Assembly: GCA_034696485.1 (NCBI GenBank)
Contig: JAQIWT010001181.1
Span: 1 to 12,052, forward strand
Source: Isohypsibius dastychi
Lineage: Eukaryota > Tardigrada > Eutardigrada > Parachela > Isohypsibiidae
Direction: 5' to 3'
Length of the DNA stretch: 12,052 nt
Shown: positions 1 through 7,494 of the stretch, piece by piece
Layout: every line of letters begins with the position of its first letter
Numbering within the stretch: the first letter of the stretch is position 1
The notes under the pieces: generated by a model
Told to the model about the DNA's origin: nothing
Database searches by the model: none
What the model saw: the letters and a program-made list of their open reading frames with translations, nothing else
Position numbers and translations under genes: made by a program

Positions 1-404
1 ACGATGAAGTTGCCGCCAACCTCGAAGCCCTCGGCCTCGGAACGGAAGAGATCGCCGCGATAAGGCAGCAAGGATTCGTAGCCGGCGAAATGCGCTCAGG
101 TCGCGTGATCTACAAGCTTCGATTCCGATTACACGGTCGGCAGCGAGTACGGTATCTCGGCACAAATCCTGAAAAAGCCGACGGCGTTGAGCGACTTATC
201 CAGTCGCTTCAACGTGGTCGTCGCATCAAGAAGCAATTGCATGAGCTCGACCTCGATGTCACTGAAAAACTGAAAGCGCTCAAGCAACGCCTCGGACCAT
301 TTCTGGATCGAGCTGGATTGAAGTTTCACGGATTGGCAATTCGACTCCCGCGGGCCCGTAGCCCAGAGACAACGACGCCGGTCATCATGAAAAAGGAGAC
401 GTAG
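1..404 (+). CDS. Bacterial-type hypothetical protein, 5' partial
   Basis: The reading frame is open from base 3 to the TAA-free end at 402-404 (TAG), so the gene starts outside the window; a Met at 90 is internal or an alternative start. About 133 residues are visible. The middle is basic, with a short segment reading YKLRFRLHGRQRVRYLGT, followed by a helical K/R/E-rich stretch and a basic C-terminus. The layout (strand-rich basic patch, then helix) is reminiscent of small DUF6788-type proteins found near bacterial mobile elements, but I cannot confirm that. It has no introns, is richer in G+C than the animal genes to the right, and is followed within 4 nt by the next ORF with a Shine-Dalgarno site, as in a bacterial operon. 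No function is assigned. Confidence 0.6.
   Translation, partial: DEVAANLEALGLGTEEIAAIRQQGFVAGEMRSGRVIYKLRFRLHGRQRVRYLGTNPEKADGVERLIQSLQRGRRIKKQLHELDLDVTEKLKALKQRLGPFLDRAGLKFHGLAIRLPRARSPETTTPVIMKKET
394..398 (+). promoter_or_regulatory. Shine-Dalgarno site (AGGAG)
   Basis: AGGAG lies 9 nt before the ATG at 408 and overlaps the last codons of the upstream ORF. This is the ideal bacterial spacing, and it supports both the chosen start and the bacterial origin of this end of the window. Confidence 0.65.
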
Positions 405-407
405 AAT

Positions 408-755
408 ATGGAAGAAGAGCAACAAGTCACCGACGCGACGCAAGCGGAAGAAGACTCGCCGGAGCATCTAGACGTAGCGATTTCGCGGGACCAGCGCATC
501 GCCGATTATGTTACGCAGTCTCTGGAGGTAGGTGATCCGTTTGAGGCCAACGTCGGCATGGTCAATGCGGACCTCATGTTCCTCGTCCATCGCTATCAGC
601 AAGTTCTGGGCGGAGCTCTTGAGCAGCCGCCGGAAGACTTGGCTGAACTGGCCGAAATTACGCCGAGCGTCGACAGCTATCTCCGCTTGGTCAAGCAAAT
701 GGATCGAATTTCGCAGTTGGCGATGAAGCTCAAAGCGGCAAACGGGGCACCATAA
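408..755 (+). CDS. Bacterial-type acidic hypothetical protein, 115 aa
   Basis: The ORF runs from ATG 408 to TAA 753-755 with no intron. It begins 4 nt after the upstream stop and has a good ribosome binding site. The N-terminal 30 residues are acidic and probably disordered. The rest looks helical, with Leu/Val/Ile spacing typical of a small soluble bundle, and the C-terminus is basic (KLKAANGAP). No signal peptide, membrane segment or catalytic motif is visible. I do not recognise the family. Tight coupling to the preceding ORF suggests the two products work together, possibly as cargo or accessory genes of a bacterial mobile element. A further SD-like GAGG (762-765) and ATG (776) follow, which may be the lost start of a third operon gene. 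Confidence 0.6.
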   Translation: MEEEQQVTDATQAEEDSPEHLDVAISRDQRIADYVTQSLEVGDPFEANVGMVNADLMFLVHRYQQVLGGALEQPPEDLAELAEITPSVDSYLRLVKQMDRISQLAMKLKAANGAP

Positions 756-800
756 TCTTGCGAGGTAGTCGACGAATGTCGAAAGCGAAGAAATCGAATT
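755..800. other. Bacterial/animal sequence junction
   Basis: To the left are operon-like intronless ORFs. From about 775 rightwards, a different frame encodes a DOMON-domain exon ending in a splice donor at 854. A bacterial-style start (GAGG at 762-765, ATG at 776) overlaps the start of the DOMON-coding frame, so the break cannot be placed exactly; about 755-800 is the range. It may be an assembly chimera, contaminating bacterial DNA, or a true insertion that removed the 5' exons of the DOMON gene. Confidence 0.55.
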
Positions 801-1684
801 TGCAGTTAGAGCTCCTGTCACAAACTGGGTTGCCATCGGATGGCGACCAGCAGGTACAATCCCTACGTTTTGAACTGAACAAGTCGTGATGCTTCTATGT
901 AGCTCATTTTAATATAATCAGTGAGTTCGTTAGGTTTGAACGCCACCTGCAAACTGTTCCCTAAGATCGAGCCGGAAACCTTCGAATCTGTTGATGCAGG
1001 TAAAACGGGCGAAACCTTGAGTAAGTACATATTGTAGTCACATAAACTTTTGTTGTTGTTTTCAGATGGGAAAGTGTTGATCAACACAGTCGACTTCTTC
1101 GACGTTTCAACCGGCTACATCTCAGGTACCATAGTCTTTGCAAGTTTCTGGAACAAGGTTGGAGCTGTATTCTGTATGTGCTTCAGGTCCTTTCCACCCG
1201 ATGTCCTGCAACGACATTGTTTTCGTCGCTGCACGTAATAAACTCTCCCGAATACGAGATATGTACACCAGAGACGTCAGCACCCCGAGAGAGGACAGCG
1301 TTTATGACGGAAACCAAGACCTTACTGCAGCGATCGCCGAAGAAGATCCTGTTACAGGAACAGTAACATTTCTAGTTCGCAAGAAACTTCTTGGTACGAT
1401 CAGTTCAAATATACTTCCTCATCTGACTTGTGTGTTCATGATAATTTGATTTTACAGCATCTGAACCTGCGGACCATTCGATTACTGCGGAGCCAATGCA
1501 TGTCATTTGGGCAGTTGGAGAGCAGCCGTTCGACAAAGCGGGAACTCTACCAACAGAAAAATCAGCTAAAAGAGATAAATTTACAAATGCAGAAAGAATT
1601 AAGCGATTTTATCGAAAGGGAGAACTGAATTCCCATGCGCATAACCTGAAGAGTCGTGGTTTCTGGCAGTTAAATTTCATGTAA
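769..1684 (+). CDS. DOMON-domain protein, 5' truncated, six visible exons
   Basis: Proposed exons are 769-853, 922-1020, 1066-1125, 1187-1393 and 1458-1684 (stop TAA 1682-1684); the first may itself extend left or be cut by the junction. All introns are 45-68 nt, GT-AG, and every junction is phase 1. The joined product (visible part about 225 aa) shows DOMON features in order: EEIEFAVRAP then NWVAIGW (visible residues 19-25), CNDIVFVAAR, a D-x-Y segment, a Thr/Val-rich strand with F-x-x-R-K, and MHVIWAVGE near the C-terminus. It ends in a basic tail with H-x-H and RGFW. DOMON domains bind haem or sugar in secreted or redox proteins. No signal peptide is visible because the 5' exons are missing. 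An alternative in-frame donor exists at 1000, which would shorten exon two by 21 nt. The exon count of six in the title includes the missing upstream part only if one exists; five are directly supported. Confidence 0.68.
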
Positions 1685-1757
1685 CTATTTACACGATGTA
1701 ATTTCGAACTTGTTATTGAACACTTCGCTCGAAAAAGATGAAATCTGTCAAATTTTA

Positions 1758-1763
1758 AATAAA
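1758..1763 (+). terminator. Polyadenylation signal AATAAA of the DOMON gene
   Basis: A canonical AATAAA lies 74 nt after the DOMON stop codon, in an AT-rich 3' UTR, at a distance typical for compact animal genomes. Confidence 0.6.
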
Positions 1764-2022
1764 GCATTTTGAATTTTGAATAACGAGAAGTGTTCTAAAA
1801 TGAACGGGTCAATTGTTTTGGCTGGAATGGCTCTGGCCAACGATACTCGTGTCCGTGTTGGGCGTGGCGACTAACGGATGCCGAACCTTTCATTCTGTGC
1901 ATATCAAGGCAGAATTTTCGAGGGATCCTGAACAGAGACAATGGGATGATGGGTGAACAATAAACTTTGAACAAGTGAAAGAGGCTGGCAGTTCGGGATC
2001 TTCCCCAATAAATTGCTCAAAG
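1764..2022. other. Intergenic spacer upstream of secreted-protein gene
   Basis: I see no spliceable gene here. A 24-codon ATG-to-stop ORF at 1800 and an ATG-less frame running into the next gene have no support. The stretch probably carries proximal control sequence for the TATA promoter at 2023. Confidence 0.4.
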
Positions 2023-2029
2023 TATAAAA
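2023..2029 (+). promoter_or_regulatory. TATA box (TATAAAA)
   Basis: A perfect TATAAAA lies 102 nt before the ATG at 2125. Initiator-like TCATTC/TCACTG sequences follow about 25-35 nt downstream (about 2048-2062), the standard TATA-to-start distance. This predicts a 5' UTR of about 65-75 nt with no upstream ATG. A strong TATA promoter often marks a highly or inducibly expressed gene. Confidence 0.6.
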
Positions 2030-2124
2030 CCTCCTGCGCTCCCAATCATTCTCATCTCACTGCAATTTCGCTTAAAGTTTCAAGATATCAAGCTTCAATC
2101 TTTAAACTTTATCCGTCCGCAAAA

Positions 2125-2987
2125 ATGCTCAGCTTGAAAACGATCATCTTCCTGGTTGTGGTTGTTGTTGGAATTGTCGAATGCGGACGTCGAAAGATAG
2201 ACACCCAAGGTAAAAATCTAATCTTATTCTGCGCGGTATTTTGTTTACTTTTTATCCATGCTAATTGTTTCCTTGCTTCAGGATCCAAATCGAAGTCAGT
2301 CGAGGACTTTCTGGAGAAAGATGGACACGACGATCTCGTACTTGGCGATGACGATGGAATCACCGGACAAGATGAGGATTTCTTTGCCGATGAAGATGAG
2401 GATGCCCTTGAAGAACGTCAGATTCCCTGCCGCCGTATTTGCCGTCGACGATGTGTCCGGATAAACATGTTCCTGCCGGTCCAATGCCGAAATGTCTGCC
2501 AGCAACGCTGCATTGCCAATCCCGCTCTCGGAGCAGCTGCTCTCGCTGGAGCCGGCGTTTTTGATGAGAACCAGAATGTCACCACATCGAACCAGACGGT
2601 TCTGGTTATAAAGACTTCGAACCAGACAGTCTCCGGAGCATCCACGACCGAATCAACTACTACCGGTGAGTTATATTGTTTTTCATAAAAGGTCACCGTT
2701 TCTCCGCCCTAATGTCTTAAAGTATAAGTAGTGACATTGGGTAATCCGATATTTTTGTTTTAGAAGTCACCAGCACGACCAAGCTTCCCAAATCGACGGT
2801 GCTCCAGACCGAGGCCACAACCACGGAAAGTTCAGTAACGACGACCCGGAAACCGAAGAAGCCCCGATTGTCGTTTGAGCGTGAGGATAAGGTGGCCAAA
2901 CGACTGGAAGAGCTATTGAACAAGAGATTCGGCACCGAACGTTTGGAGATTGTCGAACAGGAAAATAACGTTAATGAAGATGAATAG
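2125..2987 (+). CDS. Secreted protein with acidic propart, six-Cys basic core and Thr-rich tail
   Basis: Three exons (2125-2209, 2282-2665, 2764-2987) give 230 aa; both introns are GT-AG and phase 1. Residues 1-20 form a signal peptide with a Val-rich core (IIFLVVVVVGIV) and likely cleavage near Cys20. Residues 39-73 are strongly acidic. Residues 78-105 form a basic module with six Cys in the symmetric pattern C-x3-C-x3-C-x10-C-x3-C-x3-C (C78, C82, C86, C97, C101, C105). Next come an Ala/Gly linker, three N-glycosylation sequons (N127, N132, N142) and a Ser/Thr-rich stretch (about 147-184) suited to O-glycosylation. A charged helical C-terminus (about 192-222) ends the protein. I do not recognise the family. 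The acidic-then-cationic layout resembles a secreted peptide precursor or a cuticle/matrix protein; no processing site is proven. The ATG was chosen for its signal peptide and position after the TATA box. Confidence 0.75.
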
Positions 2988-3102
2988 TTTTACAAATTTT
3001 CGATATTTCTGCTAGTCTTGATGGTAAATTGTTGAGCTGGTCTCTTGTTATTTCTTTGTTAAGTCTATTTTAAAGTTTGAAAACTGATTTTATTTTGAAG
3101 TG

Positions 3103-3306
3103 ATGTGTTCCGTATATTGGAATAAAATCGATTCAAGAAAACTGAATGAGAATCTGCAGAAGACTGACATCGAAAATGCGAGCCTGGTAGAACGCATGCA
3201 GATGCAGTTAGCCAATGCCCATCTCGAAGGCAGCGGGTTCGTTTATACGTTAAAGCGAAGCGCAAGCGAAGCGGACCCTGCACTATTGCTCGATCAGCTG
3301 CGCTGA
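3103..3306 (+). other. Unrecognised small ORF or exon remnant
   Basis: An ATG-to-TGA ORF of about 67 codons. The first part is AT-rich and overlaps the polyadenylation signal of the preceding gene. From about 3160 the sequence becomes more coding-like, with a Leu/Met/Gln/Glu helical stretch (ERMQMQLANAHLEG) and a basic then acidic end (LLLDQLR-stop). The AG at 3158-3159 could be an acceptor but lacks a pyrimidine tract. It may be a terminal exon, a gene fragment or chance. No family is recognised. Confidence 0.2.
3121..3126 (+). terminator. Polyadenylation signal AATAAA of the secreted-protein gene
   Basis: The first AATAAA after the stop at 2987 lies 134 nt downstream. It sits inside a weak ORF (3103-3306), which argues against that ORF being a separate gene start. 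Confidence 0.5.
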
Positions 3307-3688
3307 AATCTTGAAGTTGTTTACCTTTTCTTTTGTGCGACTACGGTACCTGCGGTGTCTTATATCAGGCAGTCTCTACACTCTATCACTGCACCAGCTT
3401 GTTGCTGACGCGATCTTATTTGTATCGTAGGTCGCGGTTGATTTCCGCTGGAAGGCAGTCGAGATGTGTGTCGACCTTGAAGTTGCACGCTGTTGGCCAC
3501 GTCGACCGAAATATCGCGCAGGTTTTTATTGTTGTCGTTTCCGATCACCTTATCCCGAATTACAGCCATGAATGTCAGCAGCGATAATGGAGTGGTGGTG
3601 AGATCAAATGTTGTCATACCGTTTTATTTCATTCAGATTGATTTCCTTTTAGAACCGGAAACGAGGATTGCCTTCTGATGCGAAGGTG
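3307..3688. other. Spacer upstream of MFSD10, no clear gene
   Basis: No supported gene. Both strands hold ORFs of 60-85 codons (the longest on the minus strand, 3360-3617), but none has recognisable motifs or convincing splice partners. No TATA box is seen near the MFSD10 start, so that gene probably has a TATA-less promoter within this stretch. A short ATG at 3678, ending in a TGA that overlaps the chosen ATG region, is a minimal upstream ORF (three codons). Confidence 0.35.
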
Positions 3689-5564
3689 ATGGAAAGTGGC
3701 AGCAACGATGGGAAGTCTGACAGTCAAAATGAAATGCAGCTGGAAGATTTGCAGAGGAAGAAAGTCTACAAGATCATATTTGTGATACTTCTCATCGATC
3801 TGCTTGCATTCACTTGTATTTTGCCACTCTTACCCGCGCTGCTGGATTATTACGGAAGGGAAAGTAACAAGGTGAGTTTTTCTAACGTATTTCTTATCCA
3901 CGAAAAACAGTTCAAATGCTGACTGTTTGAATTAAAATTTGACAGTATTCTTGGAATTTAAAATTTGTTTCGGGATGAATATATGATGCTGATATCTTAT
4001 TTCCAGGATCCAGTTTATACGGCGCTGCAGAATTCCGTTTCAAAATTCCAGACTCTGCTTGGAATACCTGATCTCCACAAATTCAACTCCGTCCTCTACG
4101 GTGGCCTTCTCGGATCTCTTTTTTCATTCTTACAGTTTGTTGCATCTCCCATTATCGGCGCGCTTTCGGATGTTTACGGACGGAAGCCGCTAATGATTGT
4201 GACAACCGTAAGTTCTATTTTATTGTATAGAATGTTATATATACTACATTGCTGTATTTTACATTGCTCATGATTGTTAATACATTTCGATTCAGCCATG
4301 TTTATTTTAAAATATTTTGTTTTAGCTAGGCATTGCTTTATCATACCTAGTCTGGTCGCTCTCCACCACGTTCACGTTATTCGTTATTGCTCGTATCATC
4401 GGCGGGATCAGCAAAGGAAACATCAGTTTATCAACAGCTATTGTAACCGATGTTTCTAATCCAGAAAATCGCGGCAAAGGAATGGTGGGCATCATTTAAT
4501 TATTAAATTCAGCTCGGTCTGTCTTTATGTTATAGTATGAGAATGACCTTTTGTGGTTGTATAGGCCATGGTTGGAATCGCGTTTTCTGTAGGATTCATC
4601 CTGGGACCGATGATTGGCGCGTTCTTTTCGACATATGCGAAAAATAATACAGCCGGCTTCTTCCTATATCCGGCCATTTTTGCGTTGACGTTGCAAGTGT
4701 TGGATCTTGTTCTCGTTTGTTTCTTTCTCACTGAAACCCTTCCGCCTCGTAAGCGAGTACGATTATTCGTGTTTTTGTTCTCTAATGTCTGCAAATTTTT
4801 AATTCTTTCCTTTTTTATTTTCAGTCAAAATCGTTGCTCCAGAATCTTCGAGACTCCTTACATTTTATTGATCCTCGACATCTGCTGAACTTCACCGCCG
4901 TCCAAAACATGTCACAAGCTGATCGGGATATTCTTAAGAAGACCGGCTTTTGTTATTTTGCGTATCTGTTCTTCTTTTCCGGATTGGAATTCACCCTGAC
5001 TTTTCTAACTCACTCCCGCCTACAATACGACAGGTATTTGATGACATTTTCGCGAACTCATCTCATTGTGAAGTTATTAACATTTACAGCGTTCAGCAAG
5101 GCCGAATGTTCTTTTTCATCGGAATGATTATGATCCTTGTCCAAGGCGGATATGTGCGGAGAGTTGCAGGTGGAAAGGAGAAACGAAATGCCCAGTTGGT
5201 ATGTCGCTGACGGATTGTTTTGGTTGGATGGTCGATGACCTTTTATGATTTTCAGGGAATTATTTTGACCATTCCGGCATTTGTGATAATTGGACTCGCG
5301 TACAATCAGCTCACAATTTATCTCGGTTTAGTTTTGTACTCACTTGGGACAGCGATGGTTGTACCATGCTTGACCACCATTGTTTCCAACTATGGACGAA
5401 GTGACCAAAAAGGAACTGTGATGGGAATATTCAGATCGCTCGGAGCTTTGGCGCGAGCATTTGGGCCGCTGTTTGGTTCTATACTTTATTGGAGTTTTGG
5501 ACCAGCTGTTTCTTACTCGATCGGGGGCTTGTTTCTTGTAGTCCCTTTGTTTGTGATATCGTGA
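3689..5564 (+). CDS. MFSD10: Major facilitator superfamily transporter, MFSD10/TETRAN-like
   Basis: Seven exons (3689-3871, 4007-4207, 4326-4484, 4565-4756, 4825-5033, 5090-5198, 5256-5564) join to 453 aa, matching the roughly 455 aa of vertebrate MFSD10. Introns are 56-135 nt and GT-AG. TM1 is at residues 27-50. MFS motif A (GALSDVYGRKP) is at 112-122, followed by GGISKGNISLSTAIV in exon 3, FSVGFILGPMIGA in exon 4, YLFFFSGLEFTLTFLTH in exon 5, QQGRMFF and VQGGYVRR in exon 6, and QKGTVMG plus RSLGALARAFGP (411-422) in exon 7. These are MFSD10 signatures. Vertebrate TETRAN exports organic anions, and the fly homologue is Rtet; the substrate here is unknown. The exon 4 donor (GTACGA at 4757) is weaker than an out-of-frame GTAAGC at 4749, but only 4757 keeps the frame and the conserved PPRKR-S join. 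The C-terminus ends soon after the last TM, a little shorter than in vertebrates. No AATAAA is seen in the next 300 nt. The last exon was duplicated downstream as a pseudogene copy. Confidence 0.93.
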
Positions 5565-5806
5565 ATTTCTGGTGAACTTGTTTCGTACTGTAAATGAGCG
5601 TGGTCAGTTCGATATTTTTGCGAACTTGGATGTCCTACCGGGTTGTCCACTATTTTTCACTGTAAATTTTAGGCTAGTACACCTTGCCGCTGTTCAATCA
5701 GAACTTGCGGCTCCTAGTGCAGTCCACGAAGAATCTTCCATCTAACTAGTTGTCCAACTGAACGTTTAAGCACGAACTTCGGACTTGAGCGTCCAAAGAA
5801 CAAGAA

Positions 5807-6133
5807 ATGGTCAGAAATTTGTTGACTTCCAAAAACTTGAAATTTATCAAATCCCTGAATGTTTTTCTCCCCGCATCTTCGAGATTTTGTAAGGTGAGTT
5901 TTTTAAGCGCTATGTTTTTCATGGCTAATGTTTCCGGATTGAATGAAGCACCGAAAAGATACGGACTCTTCGTAAACCAAAAATCGTCAAACCCCCGGTT
6001 TTGTGGACAAATGGTTGGTCCCACTTGCTTATGCACTGCTGGTGGTCGGCTGAAGGATCAAACTGCGTTCGAAATAGCTTGTTTAGTACTTGATAGCAAG
6101 GCAAACAGAATGGTATGCTGTTCTGAATTCTGA
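5807..6133 (+). other. ORF with presequence-like start, uncertain
   Basis: A 108-codon ORF lies in the part of the left duplication unit that has no match in the right unit. Its first 29 codons read like a basic amphipathic mitochondrial presequence and are followed exactly by a consensus donor (AAG|GTGAGT at 5891-5897), as in a first exon. A second possible donor (ATG|GTATGC) lies near the end at about 6111. No good acceptor with a pyrimidine tract is found between them, and the encoded Cys-containing sequence matches nothing I know. It may be a small gene, a gene fragment or chance. Confidence 0.2.
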
Positions 6134-6536
6134 TCATGTGCTCTGAACTATGGGCATGGGAACTCAGCTCTTCTGGGAAAAAACTTACAAAAGCCACACG
6201 GATTTAGACCGGTTTCCAGTTCCAGAGCTTCCCTTCGGGGCAATTTGTCCAACAACTAGAAAGGAGAACAAATCTCTGATATTATCTGGAAAATGGTGTT
6301 CGAGCGAACTATCCAGAGACAAGCACCTCAGAAACTGACAGTCAGAAAATAGTGGACAACTCGGCTCGGTATACGTCATCCGACGAAAAGAGAACGATGA
6401 AGATTGTGCCGGTAGACACATTGTATTCCTGTGTTGGTACTCTGAACGTCATTACGTTAATTACAAACGGTATCGCGTATTGAAATCTGAAAAGCAAGCG
6501 GCAGCCGCTAGCTGAGAATGATCTGCTTGCGGAGTG

Positions 6537-6826
6537 TGTTGCAACTTTCTTTGATTTATTCTAGTCCTGTGAGGACCTACCCTGGCCGTAACGATGAACT
6601 ACTTGGGTCCTGTGAGGACCTGTGAGTTTCGGAGTAACAAGTTTTTGTATTTTTTATTCGACATTTTCCATCCCAGATCACCGAAGCAGTCCAGGTAGGG
6701 ATATAGTTCTGAGCGGCAGGTGGCGCATTGCCCGGAAAGGGCATTTACCGGCGAAAGAACATACGTCGAATAGTCTTAGGGTAGCTTTGTGTGGTTGTAA
6801 CGAAACGACCGGGCTTGCGCACTTTC
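6537..6826 (+). repeat. Duplicated intergenic block, left copy
   Basis: This aligns with 8222-8457. Shared segments include TTGCAACTTTCTTTGATTTA, CCATCCC(A/G)GATCACCGAAG, GGTAGG followed by TATAGTTC, GAACATACG and GGGCTTGCGCA. The copies also stay similar when translated in the same frame (SIPDHRS-x-PGR), but nucleotide identity alone could explain that. It lies between MFSD10 and GULO, so it may contain GULO promoter sequence. Confidence 0.7.
6564..6621 (+). repeat. 15-bp direct repeat GTCCTGTGAGGACCT
   Basis: Exact copies are at 6564-6578 and 6607-6621. Each is itself a near-palindrome (AGGTCC/GGACCT arms). The right unit has a single diverged copy (GTCCGGTAAGGACCT near 8248), so the left unit gained a local tandem copy of about 43 bp. 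Confidence 0.75.
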
Positions 6827-7251
6827 TACACAAGCGCGGTGAACATCGCTGAATCTAACATAATAATTCTGAAGTATGGCAAAACGGATTTATGTTTTCC
6901 AATAAGGATCAATCACTGTAGACGCATTTTGGAGATTTCGGTCTATAATTTCTCTATGTGATCAAGTTTCAAAGATTGTGATGTCGTTTATAACACGTAT
7001 GGTATGATCACCAAAACCATCGCATCGATCGAGAATGTCCTCAGTTGCAGCGGATATGGCGCAGATAATGCCTTCCAGCGGTAGCGGTGGTGTGTGATAC
7101 CTACGTACCTGTGATAAGTATCAAACCCACTGTCGCACACTACGTGTAAAATAGAAAGAAAGCACTTCAAGTTTCGATTGCGCTGGCAAATTTGAATCTA
7201 TGAATCACTTTTCTCGTCTAATCGTAAGACTTATAGTATTTTGATGTGGAA

Positions 7252-7494
7252 ATAAAAAATACTGTAGCAACAGAAGGAAAAAAATATTGATAACTGGGAG
7301 AGTACTTGGAGTTGCTGTCCAGAGTATACGTTGAACCGGAAGATATGGATCAACTCAAAACGGAGAGATTCCGTGTTCTACCAGCTGTTCTAGCAATGTT
7401 TTCTAAAGCGAGCCTGTAATGCTTTACAACAAGAAGAGATTTCGAACCTGAATTGTGTTTCTACGTGCACGCATGCGCGACCAGCAGTTGGAAG
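7252..7494 (+). pseudogene. GULO exon 1 and start of exon 2, decayed copy
   Basis: 7252-7362 aligns base for base with GULO exon 1 (8838-8948), and 7465-7494 aligns with the first 30 nt of GULO exon 2. Several lesions make it dead. The start ATG is ATA (7252-7254). A one-base insertion shifts the frame about 35 nt in, and a compensating deletion follows further on. The donor GTAAGT has become GAGAGA. The exon 2 acceptor TTTTTAG has become TTTCTAC. Exon 2 then breaks off at the duplication joint. It is the 3' end of the left duplication unit. Confidence 0.85.

Larger units (their letters stand above)
5565..7240. other. Gene-poor intergenic stretch of the left unit
   Basis: Apart from the uncertain ORF at 5807 and the conserved block at 6537-6826, I see no gene, no transposase fragment and no AATAAA for MFSD10. 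ORFs on both strands are short and without motifs. The left part (about 5605-6537) is unique to this unit, so either it was inserted here after the duplication or it was lost from the right unit. Confidence 0.4.
5194..7494 (+). repeat. Tandem duplication, left unit
   Basis: This unit runs from the end of MFSD10 exon 6 through the functional last exon, the intergenic region and a decayed copy of GULO exon 1 and the start of exon 2. It aligns in order with the right unit (about 7485-9050): MFSD10 intron 6/exon 7 (offset about 2287), an intergenic block (offset about 1685), a 16-mer ATGTCGTTTATAACAC at 6981-6996 and 8609-8624, and GULO exon 1 (offset about 1585). The falling offset means that about 0.6-0.7 kb between roughly 5605 and 6537 has no clear match in the right unit. 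The joint carries AGTTGG, which also occurs at the end of MFSD10 exon 6 (5194-5199) and, as AGTCGG, in GULO exon 2. Confidence 0.8.

Noticed and set aside
129-836. Long minus-strand ORFs opposite the bacterial genes (129-467 and 468-836)
   Set aside because: They are antisense to ORFs with a good ribosome binding site, lack their own and show no motif.
776-889. Small ORF (37 aa) after the two bacterial ORFs, with an SD-like site
   Set aside because: Most of it overlaps a DOMON-coding exon in another frame with strong motif support; only its first codons may be bacterial, so I kept it as a junction clue rather than a gene.
1975-2124. In-frame extension of the secreted protein upstream to 1975
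   Set aside because: It starts from a non-ATG codon, runs through the TATA box and would bury the signal peptide.
3360-3617. Minus-strand ORF of 85 aa upstream of MFSD10
   Set aside because: No recognisable motif, no splice partners and low-complexity polar composition; coding status is unsupported.
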